Source of the DNA: Annulohypoxylon bovei var. microspora
Taxonomy: Eukaryota > Ascomycota > Sordariomycetes > Xylariales > Hypoxylaceae
Length of the DNA stretch: 64,000 bases
Assembly: GCA_022836615.1 (NCBI GenBank)
Contig: MU405272.1
Coordinates: 1 to 64,000 of the forward strand
Direction of reading: 5' to 3'
A program made the position numbers and the translations under genes. A model generated the notes under the pieces. The model searched no databases and was not told the origin of the DNA. It was given only the letters and a program-made list of their open reading frames with translations. Shown piece after piece: positions 25,306 to 36,145 of this stretch (position 1 is the first letter of the stretch; the number at the start of each line of letters is the position of its first letter).

Positions 25306-26076
25306 ATGTGGCTCCTATTGCTATTACAAGTAGTTTTATACTGCTTTGGTAGCCCGGCATTGTGCCACGATGATCACCACTTCCACCCAAGAACATCTCA
25401 CGATCAAACCATCATCAGCGAACCGACACTCTCTATAAATGGCGTCTCCTTCGGCACAAGAGCATACTGGATGCGTCAAGCCAATCTCGCTCTCAAGACC
25501 CCCTGTCCCTACGCCGCGTTCGGGTCCGTGATCGTGAACCACACCGGGAGCTCAGAGCTTGGTGAATTAGTCTGCACAGGCGCCAACAGCGGGAGCTCGA
25601 CTGGAAACCCGACGCTTCATGGTACGTATATAGAATAGCTGATCCTACCCCCAACCTGAAGCTTATGCGACACCACAGGCGAGATGTCAGCCATCAGCAA
25701 CTGCACGCGCATCCTAACGGACGCCTCGGGGCCGTACAAGCTCTCGCCCAGCGCGGCCATCGCGGCCTTCACGGACCTGACGCTGTACACGAACGCGGAG
25801 AGCTGCCCGATGTGCGCGTCGGCGATCCGGTGGGCCGGGTTCCGCGAGTACGTGTACGGGTCGACCATCGACGCGCTCGTCGCCAAGGGCTGGGGCCAGA
25901 TCCGCATCTCCTCCGTCGAGGTCTTCCGCCAGTCCTTCGACCTGCCGAACCCGAGCCGGCTGATCGCCGGCGTGCTGACCAACGAGACCGACCCGTATTT
26001 CTTCTGGCAGAATGACCCTACGTATCCGTGTCCGAGCGGCTGCTCAAGGGTAGGGGGGAGTTGTAAGGCTGATTAG
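25306..26076 (+). CDS. Secreted cytidine-deaminase-fold protein (TadA/guanine deaminase-like)
   Basis: Two exons, 25306-25621 and 25679-26076; 237 residues. Removing the intron (GTACGT...CACAG) rebuilds the zinc motif PTLHGEMSAIS across the splice. The second half-site is ESCPMCASAI. HxE plus PxxC-type cysteines define the CDA superfamily; the short spacing and the SCPMC form resemble TadA and bacterial GuaD guanine deaminases rather than cytidine deaminase. A hydrophobic N-terminus (MWLLLLLQVVLYCFGSPALC) looks like a signal peptide. N-x-S/T sites and paired C-terminal cysteines (CPSGC) fit a secreted protein. The substrate is unproven: guanine, adenine or cytosine are all possible. It lies between a xanthine dioxygenase and a nucleobase transporter. 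The second exon is strikingly GC-rich. Confidence 0.8.
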
Positions 26077-26222
26077 GATGCGGTGTTTTGTAGCTATAAA
26101 AATAGTAGACTAGAGGAATTGTAGAGTTTAATCGCCGTCACATATTCGGCTTTTAGTAATTTTTGAGACTCTGTTTGTATGACACCTGGGAATGTACCAT
26201 ATTCAAAGATAGTATATCCCGT

Positions 26223-28185
26223 TTATATGGCCGTTATATCCCTTCCCTCCTTAACTGAAGGATCCCTCCCGGACTCCGCTCTTACCTCTTCTCTCATCTT
26301 TTCATCCTTCGTCGTTCCACTTTCCACATCCGCATCAACTGCCCTCACAACCGGCGCATCTCCCGGTACGACGTGCGGTATCAACGTCGTCTGATCCGGG
26401 AACCAATAATTCAACCCACAATACATAACCACCGACACGAAGAATCCGTACAGCCAATTAAACGTAAACAGGTTCACCAACCCCTGGCTAATGTGCACAT
26501 TCGCAGGCGTAACCTTCTTCGCCAGCGCCGGCAGCAACGGCACGATCACCACGGCCGTCGTGACCAGGGCCCTCCAGTTCACGCCGTATTTATACTTGTA
26601 AATGCCCTCCGGATCGTACAGCGCCGGCACATCATACCGTCTCTTCTTAATAACCCAGTAATCCGCGACCAGGATCCCCGCGATCGGGGCCATAAAAATC
26701 GCATACGCGCTCATGAAATTCAAGAACGCCGCCGCGGACGAGACGATGATCCAAGGGCACAGAGCCCAACCGCCCAGGACCTGGACCAAAACGACGCCCC
26801 GTCTGATATTAAACCACTTCGGCGCCAGCGTCGTGACGTCGTTCGCGAAGCTGATCCCGTTCGCGCTCACGTTGACGGAGATCTGAGCCAGCAGCCAGAT
26901 GGCGGCGGCGAAGAAGGCGGCGGCGCGGCCGCCGGGGGAGCCCTGCCAGCGGCCGATGATGTCGAGGGGCGACCAGTAGACGACGCCGTAGACCTGCCTG
27001 GAGGCGCTGGCCGACACGACGCCGAAGATGCCGACGAGCGTCTTGAAGAGCGGGATGAACGGCAGCTGCCACAGCTGCGCGCCGCGCGTCTTGCTGAAGC
27101 GCGAGAAGTCCGGGATGTTGACCGCGAGCGTGGAGTAGCCGCCTGTTACGCTGGTCTGGTATAGTTATTAGTTACCTCACACACACCTATAGTATATATA
27201 ACTTAATCTTGGAAGTCTGAGTAGGTACTTACCAAATTCGACAACCACAGCCACGCCCTCGTGGACCCAGACACAGTCGCCGGCGCATAAAAGAACTCGC
27301 CCTGCCCCCCCGCCACCACCGTGATCCACACCACCATCGCCAGCGCCATCGGCGTAACCAGCACCGTCTTAACCCAGAACAAGTACTGCAGCCTATGCGA
27401 CGGGATCAGCAGCAGCGGGAACTGAATGCACCAGTAGACAAAGTAGCTTAACAATCCCTGGCTCGTGGTGCCCGCGGCCTTGGGCAGCGAGTTCGGGAAG
27501 TGCGCGTAGCTGGGCCAGATAGCGGTGAGGATGGCGGTGACGCAGGCGCCGCCGTTGGCGCTCTGGACGCCGAACCAGAACAGCGCGAGCACGCCGCGCG
27601 TCGCCACGCAGAAGTAGCTCAGCCAGTACCCGTAGCTGGCGCGGCACGCGATCGGGAACGGGATGTGCAGGTCCGCGCCGATCGCGCCGTTGAGCACCGT
27701 GGGGATCGCGTTGCACTGCCGTGGCTTGGGTTAGCGGGTTTCACGTATATATGGATGTGTCAAGCGAGGCCTTGGGTCGCTGAACTTGACATGGGAGTTC
27801 ATACTATAGCCGCAACTAGGACAATCAGAATGGCGTCAGTAGCCGTCAAGCCCGTAGTCATTATGGCACTGGCGGCGGTCCATGTTGAGACCGTGACTAA
27901 GTCAGAGTACCAATAACCGATGAACGCCCAACTCGTCCAAGTCCGTTTATCCTCTGGAACTGGATCTTGATCTATTACGGGAATAAGGAGTAATTATTAA
28001 CGGCTGAACTCGCTAACACATATTTGATATCGGGGAGCTATAGACATACCAGCATTAGTCCAGACATAAGACGGCGCGATGCTGCTAGTCTGCTTGGGCA
28101 ATTTCCAGCTATGCCTATCGGTCAGCCGAGCTCGAGTCTTCTCTTTGATATGCTGGCCACGCTCTCGAAAGGTGAACGAATCCAT
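26223..28185 (-). CDS. NCS1 family nucleobase transporter (Fur/Dal type)
   Basis: Four exons (-): 28050-28185, 27805-27971, 27233-27715, 26223-27155; 572 residues. Junctions keep phase; intron 3 uses the ATACCAG acceptor after CTAAT. Hallmarks: GYWYSDLVTVSTWTAASAI, then CNAIPTVLNGAIGADLHIPF, then FWFGVQSANGG, then TLAVNIPDFSR, then NGISFANDV. These are the conserved helices of eukaryotic NCS1 proton symporters for uracil, allantoin, uric acid or related bases (FUR4/DAL4 group). About 12 hydrophobic segments can be seen, with a charged C-terminal tail. Which base is carried cannot be read from sequence. The gene is convergent with the deaminase (146 bases between stops), which supports a joint role in nucleobase use. 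ATG 28185 is the first in frame. Confidence 0.92.
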
Positions 28186-28843
28186 TGGAACAAGCGTATT
28201 AGGCGATATTGCGTATTGGCGTCTTCTTCTAGCTTGCTGCAATGCTCGCCAGACAGTGTAACGACATTTGCGAAGTAGAGCTCTTAAAGCTTCAGGAGAT
28301 TCGGGTGTAAGACAGCCGGGGTAACGCGCCGTTGAATATGAACCCCGCTAGGAGAACTATCCAAATATCACCTCGTAACATCATATCTATTGGTGTTGGT
28401 CCTAATTGATTTCGTCACAGGGCTGACATGCATGCGATACTGATCAAAGATAAAGTAAACCTCAGCCATTGGCAAATTTGGGGGCGAGAAGCAGGGTGCT
28501 TATCACCACCCCAGCTGCCTTGTTATCCTGGGGTGGTATTTCGGCAAAACGATGCTACTCACCTCGAGAGTCCCGGTCCGATATATGCCTGATCTCCGCT
28601 CGGGAAACAAAGTGGCAATTGGTCTCATATATACTTACGATGCTCGGTGTCGAATGTGAAGATATAAAAACATGCATTACGGTACTCGGAAAATCCTTAG
28701 TCACCACCCGTCTATGTAGCCTCGATTTGTGATCCCCGAAGCTGCGTTATACACAAGATAAAATACACCGAACATCATGAAAGAGCTAATGCCTGCCCCA
28801 TCCTCGCGTGAATAAATGCTTTACCTTTTTTATCCTCTCCCAT
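28186..28843. other. Intergenic region, transporter promoter / KGD1 3' flank
   Basis: This holds the upstream region of the NCS1 gene and the 3' flank of KGD1, both on the minus strand. A perfect inverted repeat, ACCACCCCAG at 28505-28514 and CTGGGGTGGT at 28528-28537 with a 13-base loop, lies about 320-350 bases before the transporter start. An 87-codon + frame at 28469-28732 has no recognisable features. Confidence 0.5.
28505..28537. repeat. Inverted repeat ACCACCCCAG / CTGGGGTGGT
   Basis: Perfect 10-base arms, 13-base loop, between KGD1 and the NCS1 transporter. It could be a paired binding site in the transporter promoter or a chance hairpin. Confidence 0.7.
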
Positions 28844-31800
28844 TTACTCGCCCTTCAGCTTGTCTTGCGATACAGTGAACGCCACGTTCAGGAAATCTTC
28901 CTCTTCCTTCTTGTGGGCAGCCTTGAGACCAGTGGCAACCGATGCTGAAGGGTTTCGTCCAGCGTACATGACGTGCTTGCGGTCGTGATATTGAGTGTGA
29001 TTCAGTAGAGTCTCAATGCGTGGTTGAGTAAAACTCCATGCGCCGGCGTTGAGCGGTTCCTCCTGGCACCAGACGATAGTCTTGGCATTCTTGTACATGT
29101 CGAGGTTCTCCCTGAGCTGTTCCCATGGGAAGGGGTTGAGTTGCTCAATTCGTGTGAATGCGACATTGTCGATCTTGTTGTCGGCACGGTACTTGTGAAG
29201 GGTTGCCCATACCTGACCAGTGCATAGAATGACACGGTCAATTTCTTCTGGGGACTTGATAGTTCCAGCCTCATGCTCGGGGTCGGGGATGATCCATTGG
29301 AAATGAGCATCAGGTCCTGTAAACTCCTCGATGTTGGAGCGAGCCAAGGGATGTCGCAGCAACGACTTCGAGAAGAAGATTATAAGAGCTGTAAAAATTA
29401 GTACTCATATTTACTAATTGATTTTTTTTTTAAGAAATAAGAAATTAATAACTTACGCTTTCGGAATTGTCGGTGCATCTGTCGGCGAAGGACGTGGAAC
29501 AAGTTGGCAGGTGTTGTCATGTAAGCAATCTGCATATTGCAGTCTTGGTGCTGGCGATCAAGCTTCTCCTGTGCCGGGAACACGCGCGGGTCTTCGTTAG
29601 AGAGCTGTAGATATCGCTCTATACGTCCAGAAGAATGCTCGGGTCCCTGTCCATCGTAACCGTGCGGAAGAGACATAACTAAGCCAGTTCGCTGCATCCA
29701 CTTGACCTCGCCAGAGGCAATGAACTGGTCAATGACACATTGCGCGTTGTTGGCAAAGTCACCGAATTGAGCTTCCCACATGACCAATGCATTCGGAGAA
29801 GACAGAGAGTAACCATACTCGAAACCCAGAGCACCGTACTCGCTTAAGGAAGAGTTGGAGATGACAAATTTACCCTGGTCTTTGCTGATGTTCTGGAGGG
29901 GGGTGTACGTGCTCTCGTTTCCTTGATCGTGGAAGACAGAATGTCTCTGAGAGAAGGTACCTCTCTCAACATCCTGGCCGGAGACACGAACGTGGTGACC
30001 TTCGGTGACGAGCGAGCCAAAGGCGAGAGCTTCAGCCGTCGACCAATCGATGTTCTTGCCCTCAAGGACCGACTTGGTGCGGTTCTGGAGAATGCGCTTC
30101 AGGTTGCGGTGGAGTGAGAACTCCTCAGGAGCAGAGCCGATAACCTCACCAATATGCTCTAAAGTCTTCTGATCGACACTTGTTGACATGTGTGGTAATA
30201 CCTCAGTCGCCAATTCTTTAGGTGACTTGAAACCGTTCCAGGCAGAGGTAGTCCATTCCTTCGATGTTGGCTGGTAATCTTTCGACTTGGTGAAGCTTTC
30301 TTCCAGCATGCCCCATACCCACTGTTTGTGCTCCTCAACGTCCTCTTTTGTGAATGTGCCATCCTGGAGCAGCTTCTCTACGTAGACGTTGATCTGGGGA
30401 TCCTTTTCGGAAATGCGCTTGTACATCAAGGGTTGAGTGAAAGATGGCTGATCAGTCTCGTTGTGACCGTGCTTGCGGTAGCAGATGAGATCGATGACAA
30501 CGTCTGACTGGAATTCGGCGCGCCAATCCGCAGCTAGTTGGCAGACGAAGTTGACAGCCTCAACATCATCAGCATTCACGTGGAATACGGGAGCGTCGAT
30601 GGCCTTGGCAATATCTGTACAGTACGCAGTTGAACGAGCAAATCGGGGATCGGTGGTGAAGCCGATCTGGTTGTTCACGACTAAGTGGATCGTGCCACCG
30701 GTTGAGAATGCTGGCAGGGATTGGAAACCGAGACACTCGTATACGATACCCTGGGCGGCAAAAGCAGCATCACCGTGCAGCAATACACCCATGGCAGTTC
30801 GGTGTGTCGACTCGTCATTATTATAGTGCTGGATAGCTCTAGTCTTTCCTAGCACAACCGGGTCTTCAGCTTCAAGATGGGAGGGGTTGGCGACAAGCGA
30901 GAGCTGGACCCGCTTGCCGGATGGCGTAGGTCGCTCAAAGTTCATTCCTAGATGGTATTTGACATCGCCAGATCCTTCATCTTCGGCACCAGCCGTACCC
31001 GCGAATTCGCTAAAGATGGATTCGTTCGGCTTGCGGACGACATTGCTGAGCACGTTGAGTCGTCCACGGTGAGGCATTCCGATAACGATATCCTTTACAC
31101 CGTAGTCAACGCTTCGGTCGATGAGCGCCTTCATACCAGGTACGAGCGTTTCGCAACCTTCTAGACCGAATCGCTTGTCATTGGGATACTTGGTGGCCAA
31201 GAAAGACTCGAAACTAGAACTCCAGATTAAGCGGTCGAGAATTCGGCGCTTCTCGTCAATTGAGTACTTGAACGGTTGAGGAACCTCAACGCGCTCTCTC
31301 AGCCAGTCGCACTTGGCCCTGTCGGGGATATGAATGAATTCGGCACCATATGAACCACAGTAAATCTTCTCACAAGCGGCGATGATCTCGCGCAGAGTCA
31401 TTTTTTCTCGGCCTTCTCGCTTGAAGCGCGGCAGGATGCCAGGGCCAAGCGAGAACTCCTTATCAAGATCCTTCTCAGTGAACTGGTAGTGATCGAGGGA
31501 CAATTCTTTGGGCTTAACATTAGTGAATCCCTTCTCATCATTACGGATGCCAAGAGGATCAATATTGGCTTTATGATGGCCACGGGCCTGGTATGCGCGA
31601 ACTAATAATTGGACTTTTAGATGGTTCGTCACATCAGAGCCTTGGCTAGCTCCCAAGCTCACGGCTGGCCCGACGCCTCCCGTTGCGCTGGGAACAAGGG
31701 TTGGAGGAGGAGTGAAGGCCTGCTGGATAGGCATATCGCCGCTCTCCATGTTCTTGAAGTAGACTTGCCACGATACATGGACGCTCTCCGGTTCCTCCTT

Positions 31801-32034
31801 CCATTGTAGGTACATCTCATCGATATAGTTCGCAGTATTACCGGACAAGAAGTTGTCATTAGGAGACGGGGAAGTGGAAGTGGTCGAGGCATATCTCGTC
31901 TGGGCGGCGACGGCGAGCGGACGGCGAGTGGAGCTAAGAGAATAACATCTCGAAGCTTGGGAGGCGCATCTTGAAGTTCGACAGCTAGCTCTAAGGAGCT
32001 GGCTGGTCGAAGACCGAAGGGAGCTTCTCAGCAT
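28844..32034 (-). CDS. KGD1: 2-oxoglutarate dehydrogenase E1, mitochondrial
   Basis: Two exons (-): 29457-32034 and 28844-29388; 1040 residues, the normal length. The 68-base AT-rich intron (GTAAGT...TACAG) joins FRK to PLIIFFSKSLLRHP in phase. The enzyme decarboxylates 2-oxoglutarate with thiamine diphosphate as first component of the TCA-cycle complex. The first 50 residues are rich in R and S without acids, a mitochondrial presequence. Then NYIDEMYLQWKEEPESVH, GMPHRGRLNVL, VANPSHLEAEDPVVLGK, GDAAFAAQG (about 420, ThDP region) and YRKHGHNETDQPSFTQP appear in family order. The transketolase-like pyrimidine domain covers EALAFGSLV to SLPHGYDGQGPEHSSGR. No anomalies; promoter shared with TFB1 across 1.6 kb. 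Confidence 0.97.
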
Positions 32035-33637
32035 GGCGCCAGGCTAATGCTTTGACAGCTTTAAGAAAAGAGGATTAGGTCTGTACGGAAGATAGGGCAG
32101 GCTCTTGTCTACTATGGCATGTAAAAAACCTCCAATAATGACTTTATTAAAACTCCTACCGAAGGGCGAGATACTAAGATCTCTCGAAGAGACAAAGGAG
32201 CGGCGGAGTAAGTCTTGGATGAACAACAACCTTACTAGGTAAGAGAGTTGTGGTGTTGAAGCTGAAGGAAAAGAAACTTGGATGGACTGGGAAAGGTCAC
32301 ACTTCCAAGTTGGAGCAAGTAAAAATGTAGCAAAGCGACTGCGACTGCCCCTGTCGTCACCCGGTCGCAGATCAAAGTGGCCAAGAACGCCCGGGGGTGC
32401 CGATTATTCGATTAAAAGGTCTTTCTTATGCGACTAACCCTAGTTTTTCGGTTGCCGCTGTATGCAACTAACTAATAGAAATGTAATTACAGGCTAAATT
32501 CGGCTCTCAGAACAAAGCTAGGATAGGGCAGCGGTTTAGATGTGGGCTTCTGATTCGGTGGAAAGGTCCGACTCTTACCACAAAAAAACCACCGAGGCTA
32601 CCTACCTACATAGTAGACTTTTTTATAGAAGGCTTTAATAGCAATGGATTTTTTATCGCTCAAGTGACTTACCGCTTTTGCATTTATACAGTATTAGGTA
32701 TATTTGCAAAAGACTCATTCAACAAACATGAAAATTTACAATCAAAAGGGTTCACCCGATTGATTAAAATAGCCGATTTGTGTAGTTAGGTACTTAGGAC
32801 GTAAATGATAGAATGGTCCCGTGTCACAGTTAGGTGCGTGCACAACTTCATGTATGGATGTCTGTGTTACCATCCAAGAATAACAATGAGCGCATTCCAC
32901 GTAGATAAACTTGGTGGTACATAGGGTTTTGTTGTCATTATCAATGATGCGGAAATATTTACCTAAAATCATAGGAAAATAACCGAGTCGTCAATAAACC
33001 CTAAAACTATTTCCGTGGTGAAGATACGACATGCCAATAAAATATCCCGTTTCAATGATGATGTCTCAAGATGTCGTCACGTAGCAGCTTGACCCTAGAT
33101 GATTTGCTGCATTAAAATATTCTACCCAATTAGAGCATTTCTTTTATGCTGGGATAGGTACATGTGAACACCTTGAGCTTCAGCCACGCTAAAAGGTGGC
33201 TTTTCTTAGAGTACCTGGGTACCTCAAGTCCAGTCCGGGACCGTTTCATCAATTGCCTGTGGCTAATGCAATAATGTACGTGACTGCCTTCTTCTTTCTT
33301 GTATGAATCGTCACGTCAAAACATTTTGCGCATTCGTAAACTTTTTTTCTTTTTCAACGGAGACGACCTAGAAATCTCCAGTAATAATACAAATAGAAGT
33401 GTCTACTTTGGATGTGGTCGTACAGATGCCCCGTTGAACGACTTCCACTCACGCTTGGGCGTTTTCTTTGTATTCATTTCTATCAAGGGTCTGTTGAGTG
33501 AACAACGTTGCTGCATCAAAGCCTCAAGAGAAACCTTGTGCAGCCTCCAATGAGGCTGCAGTACTCAAAGCCTTGAGCTTTATTTTTCACTTTCAATACA
33601 AGAGTCTTCACTTCATCTCATTGTATTATCGCGTAAC
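32035..33637. other. Divergent intergenic region, KGD1 / TFB1
   Basis: 1.6 kb between two start codons. It includes a CTACCTACCTAC stretch near 32600 and GTACCTGGGTACCTC near 33213. The small frames (32742-32972, 33299-33553, 33498-33806) do not resemble known proteins; the last overlaps the TFB1 start in another frame. No RNA gene seen. Confidence 0.5.
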
Positions 33638-35640
33638 ATGGCGATCCCTACAGGCGCTGCTGCCTACAAGAAAAAAGACGGTATTCTCACACTTACTCCC
33701 GACCAAAAGAGTGTCACATGGACCCCGAATACTGCACCAGGTGGTCTACCATCGGTGTTGTTACCCGTATCAAATATCACTAGTAAGGCCATTTCTCCCG
33801 TCGTAAATAAATGTTGTTTCAAGCTAACAACTGTTTTCTAGATCTTCAACAGACCCCCGATAGTGCCGCCAAGGTCATGTTAAAGATTTTTAATAAACCT
33901 TCTGGAAGTTCGGAACCAGTAGCCTACCTCTTCCATTTCAATTCTCCCGCAGATCCAAGGGCGGAAGCCAATGTGATTAGAGATCTCTTATCAAAACTTC
34001 TTGTTGAAATCAAGAACAATGATCCCAGTGTCCCACGACCTGCCGCCGCACCTGCAGGGGGTAGCGCCTCGGCGTCCATGGCCTTTGCCAATGCTGCCAA
34101 TTCAAAGCCAACAGCCGCAAGTCTGTTCGACGACGAAGCATTGAAGAATAACATTGTACTGCAGCAATCTCTGTTAAGGGCAGACCGCAATCTTTCTCAG
34201 ATGTACATGGAAGGTCGGAAGACGAAACCTGAATCAATGTCAGATGCCACGTTCAACACACAATTCTGGTCTGCGAGGATCAATCTACTCCGATCTCATG
34301 CTATCGAGAACAACCAGAAGAAAGGGCCTTACAACGTATTGGCCCAAGTAAAGCCTACCATGGAGCAAACTGCCGATCCAAATAAGCCTAGTGAGCTCAA
34401 GATCAAGTTTAGCGTCGAACAGATTCAGATGATTCTTAACCAACATCCTCTGGTCAAGCGAATCTACAATGAAAATGTCCCGCCCGTAAAGCAAAATGAC
34501 TTTTGGGAGAGATTCTTCCTCAGCAAGTTGTCTAAACAGCTGAGGGGAGAGCGTGTTACTGAACTAGAGAAGCCCGACTCTCTCTTTGATCAATATGACG
34601 AATATGACGACATCAAAGACTTCAAGAGCAAGCTCTTATCCCAGCACATACCACACATCATCGACGTTGAAGGAAACGAGGAGAACCAGGGTGGACTGAA
34701 GAGCGGTAACCGCAAGGATTTCGAGATGCGACCGAGAGGAAGAAAAGATGTACCCATCATTCAGACTTTAAACAGCATCAGCGAGAAACTTCTAGCTAGT
34801 GCTATATCACGGGATAACGATCCTACGATTCCGGTAGAGGTAGATGACGACACCTATCGAGAACTTGTCTTGCGCGATCTTCGCGGTGATATTGAGGAAA
34901 ACCGTATAATTCTCAACATCAAGGAACAGAACAATTTCTTCTCGAGCAACGCCGGTACCATTTCCGAGACAACTGCTATCTATGAGAAGCAGAAACCGTC
35001 GAAGGTACTCAAAGATGTACAAGGCGATCTAAAGAGTCTCAGTCTATACAGTGCTGGTGGTGTTGATCTCCATGCGTCGCTAGGTATTGACGACGATAGC
35101 GAGAGCGATGAAGAGGGACAGAAGCCGGCTCACGTTGGGTCAAGAGCGTCGCGGAAGACTGCGCAAAAGCAAATACTTGATAGTATGGCGCAGCGCCGAG
35201 CTCAAATCTTCGGCCACGACTCGGATGAGACATCGCCGATGGGATTGACTCCGGATATAACACAAGTCTGCAACCTAACCCACGCCACTACCATAGAATT
35301 TATCAAGCAGTTCTGGTCGGCGTTCCTCTCGGGCGACCCTGACCGAGCCCTCGAACTTGGGTACCTAGCCGAGGCTCTGAAGCGGTCCAAGGACAGGATA
35401 AATGCTGTGGCCGAGGAAGCTGAAAAGGTGCGGGAACAACAGATCAAGAAGAGAAAGGACGAGATTATCCAGATCTACGAGCGTACCAAGAGAAAAGTCA
35501 AGTTCAATCCGAGGACTGTTCGTGGTGGTAGGGAGGCTGTTTTGAAGCTTATGGAGCCTACAATTCAGTCCCTGGACAAAGCTATAGCCGACTACCAAAA
35601 GGCATTAGCAGCAGAAGGGATACAGGTTAGCACAGAGTAG
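33638..35640 (+). CDS. TFB1: TFIIH core subunit Tfb1/p62
   Basis: Two exons, 33638-33782 and 33842-35640; 647 residues. The intron GTAAGG...TTCTAG is in phase (SNIT-NLQQTPDSAAKVMLK). Tfb1/p62 is a structural subunit of the general transcription and nucleotide-excision-repair factor TFIIH in the nucleus. The N-terminal part (1-110) fits the PH-like domain that binds acidic activators and XPC/Rad4. Two BSD domains are marked by their paired aromatic residues: FNTQFWSARINLL (about 187-199) and NDFWERFFLSKL (about 270-280). A long charged, helical C-terminal part (EEAEKVREQQIKKRKDE) fits the coiled region that contacts other TFIIH subunits. A low-complexity Ala/Ser linker separates PH and BSD1. 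Confidence 0.93.
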
Positions 35641-36145
35641 TGAGATTACTTCATGAACATTCGGCGTTCTGGTTAGGATGGCCTAGGAAAATGCATTGCA
35701 TAGAAAACCCCTTATGATGGGGTAGATTAATGATACTATGATACCAGTACCAGTTTTTTTAGGTGGCAATTAAGAACATGCATTGCATATAATCCGACTT
35801 TCAGATATTGACACTCTAATATCCTAAATGATTCGGTGGAAAGAATAGTCGGTGTGTTGAAGTACGTTATTGTGGGCCAAGGGTTAGGAGTAAGTCACAA
35901 CTTGAAATAGTCGCGGAAACCTTCTTGCCTTGAGTGAATATCTATATCAGGAAGCAGAAGGCACACCCCTAGAGAGCGGACTCGAGCAAGTTATCCACGT
36001 AGATACTAAACGAAAGTGACGCTTCAAATAACATCATATTTCCCTATCATAACAACTAGCCCTCTAGCCCTTGAAGATTGGCATAGGTTTATTTGCACCA
36101 TCATCCCGATACTTAACAGCAAAAGTATCACCACAAGTATGAAAC
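35641..36145. other. Intergenic region, TFB1 to the Cys-tail ORF
   Basis: 505 bases containing the TFB1 3' flank and the next gene's leader. ATG at 36139 opens a 7-codon uORF (36139-36162) that overlaps the main ATG at 36146 in another frame, so ribosomes must choose between them. Nothing else is recognisable. Confidence 0.5.

Noticed and set aside
26373..27164. 263-codon plus frame opposite the NCS1 transporter
   Set aside because: Antisense shadow of transporter exon 4, Arg-rich and featureless.
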